From Propionibacterium australiense (GTDB taxonomy: Bacteria; Actinomycetota; Actinomycetes; Propionibacteriales; Propionibacteriaceae): a DNA stretch of 64,000 bases. Numbering within the stretch: position 1 is the stretch's first letter; the number at the start of each line of letters is the position of its first letter. The translations under genes and the position numbers were made by a program. The notes below the pieces were generated by a model. The model was not told the DNA's origin and did no database searches. It was given only the letters and a program-made list of their open reading frames with translations. The stretch spans positions 1 to 64,000 of the forward strand of contig NZ_RCIV01000007.1 of the NCBI RefSeq assembly GCF_003666605.1, read 5' to 3'. This document shows positions 9,425 to 17,908 of this stretch, in pieces.

Positions 9425-10527
9425 CCGTTCGGCCTCGGCCTGCCGGGGTAGCCCGGGTACGGCGGCTGGGGCCCGCCGGGCTGCCCGGGCCGCTGGGCAG
9501 GGGCGGGCGCGGTGTGCATGGGCGGGCCGGGAACGGGATGGGGCGGGGCGCCGCCCCGGGAGGGCTGGGTCCACCCGGCTGCACCGTTCGGGAAGCTGTG
9601 TCCCGTGTTGTCAACCGGCGGCCGTGGTACGGCCCAGGTCATGGTCCGGGCCTGCGCGGCCGTGACGAGACGGCCGGTCCGGGCCAGGTCGGAGCGGGTG
9701 AGCCGTGGGCTCGCGAGGAGCATCGCCAGACAGACCCATCGCGCCACCGAGTTGCCCACGGAGAGCGGCTCGGCGCGGCCCGCGAGCAGGGTCAGCAGGA
9801 TGACGAGCGTCATGATCCCGAGCGCGACGAGGAAGGCGGCGCGCAGGAAACGTCTCGAGCGTGACTGGGTCATCGACAGGATCCACGCCACGATGAGCGC
9901 GGTGAGGGCGAGGGGCCGGACGATGAAGCCGATGGCAAGGACCCACAACATTCCGACGCCGGTGGCGCGCAGCAGGTTCCCGACCCCATAGGGCCGGGGC
10001 CCGGTGTCGGTGAGGATGACCAGGGGGCCGGTCAGCCAATCGGGGGTCTCCTGCGGTCCCGCCGCCCCAGCACCGGACCACGAACCCTCCATCGGATAGT
10101 TGTTCACGGTCTGCCGGCCCTGACCGGCTGCCGGGGGCTGCTGACCCGGGGCGGCCGGCACGACGAGTGAGGAGGCGTCCGGCGGGGCGAACAGCGCGCC
10201 CGACGACGGTGTGGGGCCGCCGGAGAGCTCGAATGGCTCACGCGGATCGTGCTCCTCAGGCCGGGAACTGGCCAGCAGCGACATGCTCTCGAATGGCTCG
10301 TGCGGGTCCCGCGGGGCATGGCTCGCCGGGGCGAGTGACTCCAGGGCCGGCCCGGGCTCGGCCGGCGACTGGATCGCGTCGGGGCGAGCCATGGCGCCGC
10401 TGACCTCGACAGCCGGCTGCCTGGCCGGCGAGCTCAGGGGCTCGGCCTTCGGCTGCGCGAACGCAGACGGCGCCTCACGAGGAGCGCCGTCCAGCGTGAG
10501 GGTGTCGAAGATGCGTGGCCCTGCCAT
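9421..10527 (-). CDS. Proline-rich membrane protein of unknown function
   Basis: A 368-residue protein. The first 170 residues are disordered, rich in Pro, Ala, Ser and Glu. About four transmembrane helices follow (around VGMLWVLAIGFIV, LALTALIVAWIL, FLVALGIMTLVILLTLL and a last weaker one). The tail is Pro/Gly-rich. No family is recognised. On the coding strand TAGAAT lies 7 nt before ATG 10527 with no Shine-Dalgarno, a leaderless signature; an in-frame ATG at 10563 has no signal. It is the first gene of a two-gene operon, overlapping the helicase-associated gene by 4 nt. Confidence 0.75.
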   Translation of the reverse strand: MAGPRIFDTLTLDGAPREAPSAFAQPKAEPLSSPARQPAVEVSGAMARPDAIQSPAEPGPALESLAPASHAPRDPHEPFESMSLLASSRPEEHDPREPFELSGGPTPSSGALFAPPDASSLVVPAAPGQQPPAAGQGRQTVNNYPMEGSWSGAGAAGPQETPDWLTGPLVILTDTGPRPYGVGNLLRATGVGMLWVLAIGFIVRPLALTALIVAWILSMTQSRSRRFLRAAFLVALGIMTLVILLTLLAGRAEPLSVGNSVARWVCLAMLLASPRLTRSDLARTGRLVTAAQARTMTWAVPRPPVDNTGHSFPNGAAGWTQPSRGGAPPHPVPGPPMHTAPAPAQRPGQPGGPQPPYPGYPGRPRPNG

Positions 10528-10685
10528 GGCGTCAATTCTATTGGCGGCCACGTGCAGGCCCACGCCCTGCGCCTCGTCACCACCACCCGAGACGCAGGGT
10601 TGCCCGTCTCGATAACCTTGAAGTGGTCTTCTGTCTCCGCGTGAGGAGGAGCGGCCACGGCAGTCCGGAAGAATGAGGTGACGAG

Positions 10686-11072
10686 ATGCCGAGCGGCAGG
10701 GTGCGTTTCTTCGACTCCGAGAAGGGTTTCGGATTCATCACGAAGGATGATGGCGAGGGAGAGGTGTACTTCCGCTCCACCGCGCTGCCCGCTGACGTGA
10801 CCAGCGTCAAGCGGGGCCAGCGCGTCGAGTTCGGCGTCATCGAGGGCCGGCGTGGCGAGCAGGCGCTGTCGATCACCTTGATCGACCCGCCGCCGTCACT
10901 GTCCAAGGCCTCCCGCCGCAAGCCCGAGGACCTGGCCGTGATGATGGAGGACCTCATCAAACTGCTCGACGGCCTGTCGAACGGATACCGCCGCGGCCGT
11001 CATCCCAATCAGAGTCAGGCCACCAAGATCGCGACCATGTTGCGTGGCGTGGCCGACGAGCTGGAGAAGTAA
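10686..11072 (+). CDS. Cold-shock domain protein with C-terminal extension
   Basis: A 128-residue protein. The cold-shock domain fills residues 1-65, with the RNP1 motif KGFGFIT intact and the RNP2 region altered to VYFRST instead of the usual VFVHFS. A C-terminal part of about 60 residues (MMEDLIKLLDGLSNGYRRGR) matches the longer actinobacterial CspB-type proteins. Proteins of this type bind single-stranded nucleic acid and act as RNA chaperones. The stop codon overlaps the next ATG by one base (TAATG), so the DUF3027 gene is probably co-translated. Confidence 0.9.
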   Translation: MPSGRVRFFDSEKGFGFITKDDGEGEVYFRSTALPADVTSVKRGQRVEFGVIEGRRGEQALSITLIDPPPSLSKASRRKPEDLAVMMEDLIKLLDGLSNGYRRGRHPNQSQATKIATMLRGVADELEK

Positions 11073-11854
11073 TGCCATCTGCGCGAACCGCCACCAAGAC
11101 CGACACGGTGCTGGCCGCGGCCGTCGACCTCGCGTGCAGCGCGGCCACCCACCAGGCCGGTGACTTCGGGGTGGGGGAGTACCTCGGCTGCGAGCTCGAG
11201 GGCGAACGCCTGCTCACCCACTACTTCGCGTGCCCCCACAGCGGCTACCGGGGCTGGCGCTGGGCCGTCACGCTGACGCGACCCCCGAGGGCCCGCACGG
11301 CCACCGTCGACGAGGTCGTCCTGATCCCCGGCGACGACGCGCTGCTCGCCGCCGCATGGGTGCCGTGGGCCGACCGGGTCCGTCCCGGCGACGTCACCCC
11401 CGGCACGCTGCTGCCCACCGCCGACAACGATCCCCGGGTGGAGCCCGGTTTCACCGGCGGTGAGATGGCCGCGGACGAGGACCCGGCGGAGTGGAGCGCC
11501 ACCCGAGACGTCGTCTCCGAACTCGGGCTGGGGCGCGAGCGCGTGCTCTCCCACGAGGGTCGTTCGCGCGCCGCCGAACGCTGGCTCGGCGGGGAGGGCG
11601 GCCCCGACAACGCCTCGACCAGGCAGGCCCCGGGCCTGTGCGTCGAGTGCGCCTACTTCCAGCGCATCACCGGGTCGCTCGGCGCGCTCTTCGGGGTGTG
11701 CGCCAACGAGTACTCCCCGCGCGACGCCAAGGTCGTCAGCGTCGACCATGGGTGCGGCGGCCACTCGAACGTCGTCGCTGACCAGCGTGGCGTCGACCTG
11801 CCCTCGCCCGTCTACGACACGATCGGCGCCGAGGACACGGCGATCTTCGACTAG
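11072..11854 (+). CDS. DUF3027 family protein
   Basis: A 260-residue actinobacterial conserved protein. Visible marks are a Trp-rich segment (GYRGWRWAVTLTR) near residue 55 and a C-terminal cysteine cluster (LCVECAYF, GVCANEYSPRD, HGCGGHS) that could bind a metal or Fe-S cluster. No biochemical role is known to me. It is coupled to the cold-shock gene by a one-base overlap, a pairing I recall from other actinobacteria. Its TAG stop lies within the left arm of the inverted repeat at 11852-11959, so the extreme C-terminus may have been set by that element. Confidence 0.85.
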   Translation: MPSARTATKTDTVLAAAVDLACSAATHQAGDFGVGEYLGCELEGERLLTHYFACPHSGYRGWRWAVTLTRPPRARTATVDEVVLIPGDDALLAAAWVPWADRVRPGDVTPGTLLPTADNDPRVEPGFTGGEMAADEDPAEWSATRDVVSELGLGRERVLSHEGRSRAAERWLGGEGGPDNASTRQAPGLCVECAYFQRITGSLGALFGVCANEYSPRDAKVVSVDHGCGGHSNVVADQRGVDLPSPVYDTIGAEDTAIFD

Positions 11855-11959
11855 ATGAGTGAGTCCGCTCGGGTTTAGTGGTCGCAGGTGGTCAGTGAGT
11901 GTTTGATGACTGCCCCGGCACCGCCACACCAACTCAACCAATTCGGACGCACTCATCTA
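11852..11959. repeat. 108-bp element bounded by 16-bp inverted repeats
   Basis: TAGATGAGTGAGTCCG (11852-11867) and CGGACGCACTCATCTA (11944-11959) are inverted copies matching at 15 of 16 positions, separated by 76 bp with no gene. The size and structure resemble a small non-autonomous insertion (MITE-like) or a long hairpin. No target-site duplication is obvious. The left arm contains the stop codon of the DUF3027 gene. Confidence 0.55.
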
Positions 11960-12045
11960 ATGAGACTTATTCACAGCCTCAATGAATCAGGTCATGACTA
12001 GGGATTTCAGTTCGCTCTGAGCCTCTGTGGATAAGCCTCGATACA

Positions 12046-12082
12046 GAGGTGCTCGCCCGCTGTTGCAGCGGGCGAGCACCTC
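12046..12082. terminator. Bidirectional terminator hairpin
   Basis: GAGGTGCTCGCCCGCTG pairs perfectly over 17 bp with CAGCGGGCGAGCACCTC around a TTG loop. It lies between the convergent DUF3027 gene and the membrane-protein gene at 12111 and can end transcription from both sides. Confidence 0.85.
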
Positions 12083-12110
12083 CATCTCTTGGTCGGTCGT
12101 GTTCGTCCGG

Positions 12111-12803
12111 TCAGTCGGCAGCGGTCATTGAAGAGACATTCTTTTTGCCATTCCTGATGAGGAAGCTCGCACCTGTCATGAGCACACCGATGACGACCAA
12201 GGCGATCCCGGCGGCATTGGCAATGGTGCCGAGCAGGCCCCAGCCGTAGGCGCTGAGCAGTAGCCCTCGCAGGTTGTTGCCGTTGAGCAGCACGTTGTAG
12301 CGCAGCTCGGTGAGCTCAGCAGCCCTGGCGGCGATGGTGTTGTCGGTGGTCGGATCGGCGATTTCGGCCTTGACCAGGGCGGCAACCTCCTTCTCGGAGG
12401 CGTTGGGGTTTGCTGCCGCGATCTCCTTCGTCAGAGCCTCCTCCTGCTCCTCGATGAGCTCGCCGAGAGTGGCGAAGGTCGCTGTCTGAGGATCGAGGCC
12501 CGCCTTCTTCACGGCATTGGCCATGTGGTCCTGAATCATCATCGAGTAGGCCTTGGCCTGGGCTCCGGTCGTCAGGGGTTGCCCGGCGTAGGGCGTCAGC
12601 GCATCAGCAGTCTCTTCGGTTATGGCTCCCGCGCTCAACTGACCAGTGATGACTTCACTCGTAGGTACGGTGATGGCTTGGTCGCTGAGCTGAGAGTCGA
12701 TGAAGTTTGCTGTGAACCTGCCACCGAAGATTGCTGCTCCGCCGACGAGAATGAGAACAACGCCGACGATCCTCGTCAGCGTTCTGTAGACATGGGATTC
12801 CAT
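12111..12803 (-). CDS. Two-helix membrane protein with large extracytoplasmic domain
   Basis: A 230-residue protein with a transmembrane helix near the N-terminus (VGVVLILVGGAAIFGG), an external region of about 140 residues rich in Ala, Glu and Thr, and a second helix near the C-terminus (IANAAGIALVVIGVLMTGASFLI), ending in a basic tail. This layout is common in actinobacterial proteins of unknown function. ATG 12803 has GGAAGGAG immediately upstream, though the spacing is short; in-frame ATGs at 12818 and further upstream are alternatives. The reading frame stays open far beyond, opposite the permease gene, but that part is antisense shadow. Confidence 0.65.
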   Translation of the reverse strand: MESHVYRTLTRIVGVVLILVGGAAIFGGRFTANFIDSQLSDQAITVPTSEVITGQLSAGAITEETADALTPYAGQPLTTGAQAKAYSMMIQDHMANAVKKAGLDPQTATFATLGELIEEQEEALTKEIAAANPNASEKEVAALVKAEIADPTTDNTIAARAAELTELRYNVLLNGNNLRGLLLSAYGWGLLGTIANAAGIALVVIGVLMTGASFLIRNGKKNVSSMTAAD

Positions 12804-13004
12804 AGCTCCTTCCAGCATAAGCTTATTGTTGATTTTTGAAGTAAAGTGCATGCTATAGCCCCAGGCTCCTCTTTCGAAGCCTTTCGCGGCAAGCGAAGTG
12901 GCTTGCCCGCCACGGCGCGCCCCGGCGGGACCATTTCCATCGCTGGCTGCTGCTCCAGGTGGCGTGACGGGCTGGTATGAGCGTTCCGTGGTCATTGTCC
13001 GACG

Positions 13005-13027
13005 CCGCCTAGTGAGGCGGTTACCAT
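13005..13027 (+). promoter_or_regulatory. Palindromic operator and leaderless promoter of the purine permease
   Basis: CCGCCTAGTGAGGCGG (13005-13020) is a perfect 6-bp dyad directly upstream of a TACCAT -10 hexamer (13022-13027). The start codon at 13035 follows 7 nt later. A regulator bound to the dyad would block the polymerase. The regulator is unknown. Confidence 0.5.
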
Positions 13028-13034
13028 ATCGGCC

Positions 13035-14576
13035 ATGGCGTCTGTGTCCCCTGAAAAAACCCTGGAAGCTCCGTCCTTCGTCGAGCGCTGGTTCCGTGTC
13101 GCCGAACGCGGCTCGTCGATCGGTCAGGAGCTGCGCGGCGGCCTGGTGACCTTCTTCACCATGGCCTACATCCTCGCGCTCAACCCGCTGGTCATCGGAA
13201 CCGCTGCCGACTCGCAGGGCAACCTGATCTCGGGCGCCCCCAAGTTCACCGATGCAGCGGCTGGCATCGTCGACCAGGCGGCGGTCAGCCATTCGATCGC
13301 CATGGTCGCCGCCGCGACGGCACTCATCGCCGGCATCAGCACGATCCTCATGGGCGTCATCGGACGATTCCCGATCGGTCTCGCCGCGGGCCTGGGCCTG
13401 AACGCCATGTGCGCCTACGTCATCGCGCCGAACTCCACCTGGCCGCGGACGATGGGCATGATCCTCATCGAGGGCATCATCATCACCCTGCTCGTGCTGA
13501 CCGGGTTCCGCGAGGCCGTCTTCCGCGCCGTGCCCCGTGAACTGCGCGTGGCGATCTCGGTCGGCATCGGCCTGTTCGTCGCCTTCGTCGGCCTTGTCGA
13601 CGCCAACATCGTCACCCCGGGTTCGGGCACCCCGGTGCAGCTGGGGCTGAACGGTTCGCTCGGCACGCTGCCGCAGCTCCTCTTCGTCATCGGCCTGCTG
13701 ATCCTGTTGTTCCTGTACGTGCGCGCCAGGCGGGGGGCGATGCTCATCGCCATCATCGCGACGACCGTGATCGCCATCGTCGTCCAGGCCCTCACCAGGA
13801 TCCCCGAGACGCTGTCCGACGGGAGCACCAACCCGGAGGGCTGGGCGCTCAACGTGCCGGCGTGGCCCGGCCTCTCCGCCTTCGTCGCCCCCGACCTGGG
13901 GCTCTTCGGCCGTGTCGACCTGGTGGGTGCCTTCGCCAACGCCGACGGACAGTTCACCCTCGCCAGTGTGCTCGGCGCCGTCATGCTCATCTTCTCGCTG
14001 CTGCTGGCCGACTTCTTCGACACGGTCGGCACGGTCGTGGCGGTGGGCGCCGAGGGAGACATCCTCGACGAGAACGGAGAGCCGCCGCACCTGCGCGGCG
14101 TCCTGCTCGCGGATTCCCTCGCGGCGGTGCTCGGTGGCCTGGGCTCCACCTCGTCCAACACCTCGTACATCGAGTCGACCGCGGGCGTCGCCGAGGGCGC
14201 CCGCACCGGCATCGCCTCGGTCTTCACCGGCATCTGCTTCCTGCTGGCGACCTTCCTGTCGCCACTGACGAACATGGTGCCCTCGGAGGCCGTCGCCCCG
14301 GTGCTCGTGCTCGTCGGTTTCCTCATGATGCAGCAGGTCGGGGAGATCGACTGGCACCACCTGGTCGATGCCATCCCGGCCTTCATCACGATCGTGCTCA
14401 TGCCCTTCAGCTACTCGATCTCGGTGGGCATCGGCGCGGGCTTCGTCATCTTCATCGTGCTCAAGGTCTTCCAGGGCAAGGCACGCCACATCCATCCGCT
14501 CATGTGGGTGGTCGGCGCGCTGTTCGTCATCTACTTCGCCTCGGACGTCATCAACGGCGTGATCGCCAGCGCATAG
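13035..14576 (+). CDS. NCS2 family purine permease (AzgA/PbuG-like)
   Basis: A 513-residue membrane transporter. The start region GLVTFFTMAYILALNP and the later GLGLNAMCAYV and LADFFDTVGTVVAVG are hallmarks of the AzgA-type adenine/guanine/hypoxanthine permeases, which move purine bases by proton symport. About 12-14 hydrophobic segments are seen and the length is slightly above the usual 430-480. ATG 13035 is preceded 7 nt upstream by TACCAT with no Shine-Dalgarno, so translation is likely leaderless. It is monocistronic apart from the decayed peptidase gene 26 bp downstream. Confidence 0.9.
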   Translation: MASVSPEKTLEAPSFVERWFRVAERGSSIGQELRGGLVTFFTMAYILALNPLVIGTAADSQGNLISGAPKFTDAAAGIVDQAAVSHSIAMVAAATALIAGISTILMGVIGRFPIGLAAGLGLNAMCAYVIAPNSTWPRTMGMILIEGIIITLLVLTGFREAVFRAVPRELRVAISVGIGLFVAFVGLVDANIVTPGSGTPVQLGLNGSLGTLPQLLFVIGLLILLFLYVRARRGAMLIAIIATTVIAIVVQALTRIPETLSDGSTNPEGWALNVPAWPGLSAFVAPDLGLFGRVDLVGAFANADGQFTLASVLGAVMLIFSLLLADFFDTVGTVVAVGAEGDILDENGEPPHLRGVLLADSLAAVLGGLGSTSSNTSYIESTAGVAEGARTGIASVFTGICFLLATFLSPLTNMVPSEAVAPVLVLVGFLMMQQVGEIDWHHLVDAIPAFITIVLMPFSYSISVGIGAGFVIFIVLKVFQGKARHIHPLMWVVGALFVIYFASDVINGVIASA

Positions 14577-14602
14577 CCGCACCGGCACGACAGAGGAGGC
14601 CA

Positions 14603-15274
14603 GTGGACAAGCCCGGACACCGCAGCAGACGGCTGCTCGTCGTCTCCGTCGTCCGCACCGTGTTCCTCGCACTGGCCCTGGTGGCCGTCCACGTCGTCGG
14701 CCCGTCGTTCGGCATCTGGCTGGTGCCTCCGTCACCGCGCGCCCACGGCGAACGCGCCATCGCGCTGATGGGCCAGAGCCTGCACGCCCACGGCGCCGTA
14801 TGGGGCCAGAAGCGGGCCGAGGCCCTCGAGGCGATCACCGCCGCACGGAGCCGCGGCGAGGTCAACGAGATCATCGCCGATGCGCTCACGGTGGCCGGCG
14901 GCCCGCACTCCTTCCTCCTCACCGGCGCCGAACAGCAGCAGATCGAGCAGGACTACCAGGCCCCGACGCATCGGATGGACGGCGGCGTCGTGACCGTCGG
15001 TCTCCCCGCGTTCATGGGCACAGCGGGCCAGGGGCAGTAGTACGCCGATGAACTCGCCGGTACCCGCGAATTCGGGCAGCCGACGCGCGGCCATGCCTCG
15101 GTGAACCAGGGTTTCCCGCTCCACGGTGGACTCACCATGTTCCTCACCATCGGCGAGACCGTGGACCGCCAGAGCGTGCGATTCGGTGAGGCCCCCATCG
15201 AGCCCGACGAACCCGTCGGCCTCGGCGAGGCCGCTGCTGCCCGGCTGTGGCTGGCCGCCCAGGGATGCCGGTGA
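14603..15274 (+). pseudogene. Decayed S41-family peptidase
   Basis: GTG 14603 follows AGAGGAGG. It encodes an N-terminal signal anchor (VVRTVFLALALVAVHVVG) and an S41-type helical segment up to an in-frame TAG at 15038-15040. The frame then continues 77 codons to TGA 15274 with GTREFGQPTRGHASVNQGF and VRFGEAPIEPDEPV, which resemble the tail of tail-specific (S41) peptidases. The core that should hold the catalytic Ser/Lys and the GNxGG segment is missing between the two parts. The gene therefore has both an internal deletion and a stop, and cannot make active enzyme. It sits directly after the purine permease. Confidence 0.75.
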
Positions 15275-15385
15275 GGCCCAGAGGCAGTCATGGGATGCCG
15301 CGGGGCCACCGTACCCGGTTCTTCTTCGGCCACTCCGGAGGGGCCTGCGGGCCATGCGACACGGTCAGCGCATAGAGTGGCCGCC

Positions 15386-15727
15386 GTGGACAACCACCAG
15401 GACAGCACCAGGACGCCAATGCATCGCCGTGTGAGGGCGGCCCTCGCCGGCATCGCACTCATGCTCGGGTTGCTGACGCCGGCTCCCGTGCTGGCCGAGA
15501 CTGTGCCGGCCCAGCCGGCGCCCCAGACCACGGCGACGGCCACGGCGGACGGGGACACGACCGAGACGCAGTCAGCCAGGTCGGGAACCACGCTCGAAAC
15601 CCCGGTGGCGAGCGGCTCGCTCAGCCGCAAGAAGACGATCGCCGCGCTGGTCCTCGGTTTCGTCGTCGCGGCCGCCGCGGCGGTGTTCGCCCTGCGTCGT
15701 TCGGCGCGGGACAACCGGCTGGGCTGA
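15386..15727 (+). CDS. Small exported protein with C-terminal membrane anchor
   Basis: A 113-residue protein. It has a signal peptide (RVRAALAGIALMLGLL, then PAPVLAET), a low-complexity Thr/Ala/Gln middle, and a C-terminal helix (AALVLGFVVAAAAAVFALRR) ending in basic residues. No family is recognised. GTG 15386 is preceded 7 nt upstream by TAGAGT, a leaderless signature; the alternative ATG 15419 begins closer to the signal peptide. It is convergent with serC, with an 18-bp gap. Confidence 0.6.
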   Translation: MDNHQDSTRTPMHRRVRAALAGIALMLGLLTPAPVLAETVPAQPAPQTTATATADGDTTETQSARSGTTLETPVASGSLSRKKTIAALVLGFVVAAAAAVFALRRSARDNRLG

Positions 15728-15745
15728 TTCTCGGTCCGCCGCGGC

Positions 15746-16870
15746 TCAGGCCGTGATGCGCTCGATCACCCAGTCGATGCAGCCGAGGAGCCGGCTCACG
15801 TCATCGGGGTCGACGGAGGCGAAAGCACCGATGCGCAGCTGGTTGGGTCCCAGCGCCCGGTAGGGCTCGATGTCGAGGATCCCGTTGGCGCGCAGCGTGC
15901 TGCACAGCAGCGGGGCGTCGACCGCCTCGTCGAGGACGATGGTCGTCACGACGGGGGAGCGCAGCGCCGGGTCCGTGACGAACGGGCGGGCGAGCCGGCT
16001 GGTCTCGATCCATTCGTGGATGCGGCGGGTGGACTCCCGGGTACGTGCGGTGACGAAGTCCATGCCGCCGTTGTCCAGCATCCAGCCGAGCTGCTCGTTG
16101 AGCAGGATCAGTGTGGCCAGGGCCGGCGTGTTGAGCGTCTGGTCCTTCGCCGAGTTGCTGGCGGCCAGAGTCAGGTTGAGGGTGTCGGGCACCCAGCGGC
16201 CGTCAGGGCCGCTCGTGAGGCGGGCGGCGCGGTCCAGCGCTGCCGGGGAGCAGAAGGACAGCCACAGGCCGCCGTCGGAGCTGAAGTTCTTCTGCGGGGA
16301 GAAGTACAGGGCATCGGCCTGGGTGAGGTCGGCGTCGATGCCCCCGGCGGCACTCGTCGCATCGATGAGCACGAGGGCGTCATCAGCGGCACCCTCGAGG
16401 CGTTGCACCGGCATGACCACGCCGGTGGAGGTCTCGTTCTGCGCCCATGCGTAGGTGTCGGCATCGCTCGCGACGGCCGGCAGACAGCCGGAACCGAAGG
16501 GCGCCTCAGTGACGACAGGGGACTCCAGCCACGGCACTCGGGAGGCGGCGGAGGCGAACTTCTTGGTGAAGGAACCGTAGGAGGCATGCGAGGAACGCCG
16601 CTCGATGAGACTCACGCAGGCCAGGTCCCAGAAACTCGTCGCACCACCATTGCCCAGGGCCACCTGGTAGCCGTCGGGCATCGAGTAGAGCTCGGCCAGG
16701 CGTTCCCTGATCTGGGCCACGAGGGTGCGTACCGCGGGCTTGCGGTGGGACGTGCCCATCACCGGGCTGGAGGCCAGTGCGGCGAGCGCCTCGGGGCGCA
16801 CCTTGGCCGGGCCGGAACCGAAGCGCCCGTTCTCGGGCAGGAGCTCAACGGGAATCACAAGATCACTCAC
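15746..16870 (-). CDS. serC: Phosphoserine aminotransferase
   Basis: A 374-residue PLP enzyme that converts 3-phosphohydroxypyruvate and glutamate to phosphoserine and 2-oxoglutarate in serine and pyridoxine synthesis. The sequence begins IPVELLPENGRFGSGPAKVRP, with GTSHRKPAV near residue 45 and the PLP-lysine motif in FSPQKNFSSDGG near 190, as in the actinobacterial SerC subgroup. Length is normal. GTG 16870 was chosen; it has a GAGGG upstream and a GAGAAT hexamer 6 nt before it, so either a short leader or leaderless start is possible. A 9-bp dyad overlaps this promoter (16877-16908). Confidence 0.93.
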   Translation of the reverse strand: MSDLVIPVELLPENGRFGSGPAKVRPEALAALASSPVMGTSHRKPAVRTLVAQIRERLAELYSMPDGYQVALGNGGATSFWDLACVSLIERRSSHASYGSFTKKFASAASRVPWLESPVVTEAPFGSGCLPAVASDADTYAWAQNETSTGVVMPVQRLEGAADDALVLIDATSAAGGIDADLTQADALYFSPQKNFSSDGGLWLSFCSPAALDRAARLTSGPDGRWVPDTLNLTLAASNSAKDQTLNTPALATLILLNEQLGWMLDNGGMDFVTARTRESTRRIHEWIETSRLARPFVTDPALRSPVVTTIVLDEAVDAPLLCSTLRANGILDIEPYRALGPNQLRIGAFASVDPDDVSRLLGCIDWVIERITA

Positions 16871-16876
16871 CCCTCG

Positions 16877-16908
16877 ATTCTCCCACCCCGCGCTCGGGAT
16901 GGGAGAAT
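16877..16908. promoter_or_regulatory. Dyad overlapping the serC promoter
   Basis: ATTCTCCCA and TGGGAGAAT are perfect 9-bp inverted copies separated by 14 bp, placed 7-38 bp before the serC start. Each arm carries a GAGAAT hexamer facing outward, so it could be an operator or a symmetrical promoter. Confidence 0.4.
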
Positions 16909-17096
16909 GATCCCGGGCAGGGCCATGCGAGCACGAGGCGAGTGGCCCTCGGATCGGGCCGATGCGGTGAGAAACGCTCATTCGGTCGTGGCGACTGGCA
17001 TTCAAGAGGCTGATGAGGGAACACTAGCCTTGGGGAATATTCGGGAAGACTCCACGGCTAGTCTTTTCAGGATCAAGACGAAGTGAGGGGCATGGT

Positions 17097-17786
17097 ATGA
17101 GCGGCGATCTGATCGACACCTCGCAAATGTATCTGCGAACGGTTTTCGAGTTGGAGGAGGCGGACATCGAACCCAAGCGGGCCCGCATCGTCGACAGACT
17201 GCACCAGGCGGGTCCCACCGTGTCCCAGACGGTTGCCCGCATGGAGCGTGATGGTCTCCTGAGGCTGACCGAGGAGCGCACCATCGAACTCACCCGGCTG
17301 GGTTTCGAGCAGGCGCGTGATGTCATGCGGCATCACCGTCTGGCCGAGTGCTTCCTCATCAACGTGCTCGGAATCGACTACGCCAGGGCCCACGACGAGG
17401 CCTGCCGCTGGGAGCACGTGATGAGTGAGGATGTCGCCGAGCGCATGGCTGAGCGGCTGGGCAACCCCACGACCAGCCCGTATGGCGCCCCGATCCCCAC
17501 CGCGACCGCACGCAAGGTGCGTCGCCTCGCCGACTACGGTCAGGGTCTGCGGTCGGCGATCGTGGACGGGTTGGCCAAGGCGGTCTTCGTCCTGGTCGAC
17601 GAGCACCCGCAGACCGATCCGGACTTCATGACCCGGCTCGACGAGTCCCAGATCAGGCCCGGCGACATCGTGACCCTCGGCGAACGGGGCGGCGACTTCG
17701 CCCTGGTCAGCGAGGACGGCCAGCGCACGGTGATCGTCCCGCAGGAGTACGCGAGTTCGGTGCGGGTCAAGGCTGCTCACCGCTGA
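17097..17786 (+). CDS. dtxR: DtxR/IdeR-type metal-dependent repressor
   Basis: A 229-residue regulator with an N-terminal winged helix (ARIVDRLHQAGPTVSQTVARM), a dimerisation domain containing the primary metal-site signature EACRWEHVMS (Cys, Glu and His ligands as in DtxR), and a C-terminal SH3-like domain (GDIVTLGERGGDFALV). It should bind iron-boxes with Fe2+ and repress iron uptake. A GAGGGG ribosome site precedes ATG 17097. Upstream, ACTAGCC (17023-17029) and GGCTAGT (17057-17063) form a dyad, and GGGGAATAT near 17034 resembles the trxA promoter. Confidence 0.93.
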   Translation: MSGDLIDTSQMYLRTVFELEEADIEPKRARIVDRLHQAGPTVSQTVARMERDGLLRLTEERTIELTRLGFEQARDVMRHHRLAECFLINVLGIDYARAHDEACRWEHVMSEDVAERMAERLGNPTTSPYGAPIPTATARKVRRLADYGQGLRSAIVDGLAKAVFVLVDEHPQTDPDFMTRLDESQIRPGDIVTLGERGGDFALVSEDGQRTVIVPQEYASSVRVKAAHR

Positions 17787-17824
17787 CCACCTGAACACGC
17801 AGCAGCCTGGACCGTTAGCCGCGG

Positions 17825-17851
17825 GGAATATCCCGGCTGCCGTGATGTGTT
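17825..17851 (+). promoter_or_regulatory. SigR/SigH-like ECF promoter of trxA
   Basis: GGAAT (17825-17829), 19 nt, then GTT (17849-17851) matches the GGAAT-N18/19-GTT consensus of the oxidative-stress sigma factors SigR (Streptomyces) and SigH (mycobacteria), whose known regulons include thioredoxin. The trxA start is 58 nt downstream. Confidence 0.6.
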
Positions 17852-17908
17852 CTAACAGGCGTCAGCGCCCGGCAGGAGCTGGGGGTTTTATTCTTCGAAA
17901 GGACGACC

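Noticed and set aside
12804-14735. Extension of the minus-strand frame from the membrane protein across the permease gene
   Set aside because: The extra 640 residues are Asp/Arg/His-rich and antisense to the purine permease. Only the part up to 12803 has membrane helices and a ribosome site.
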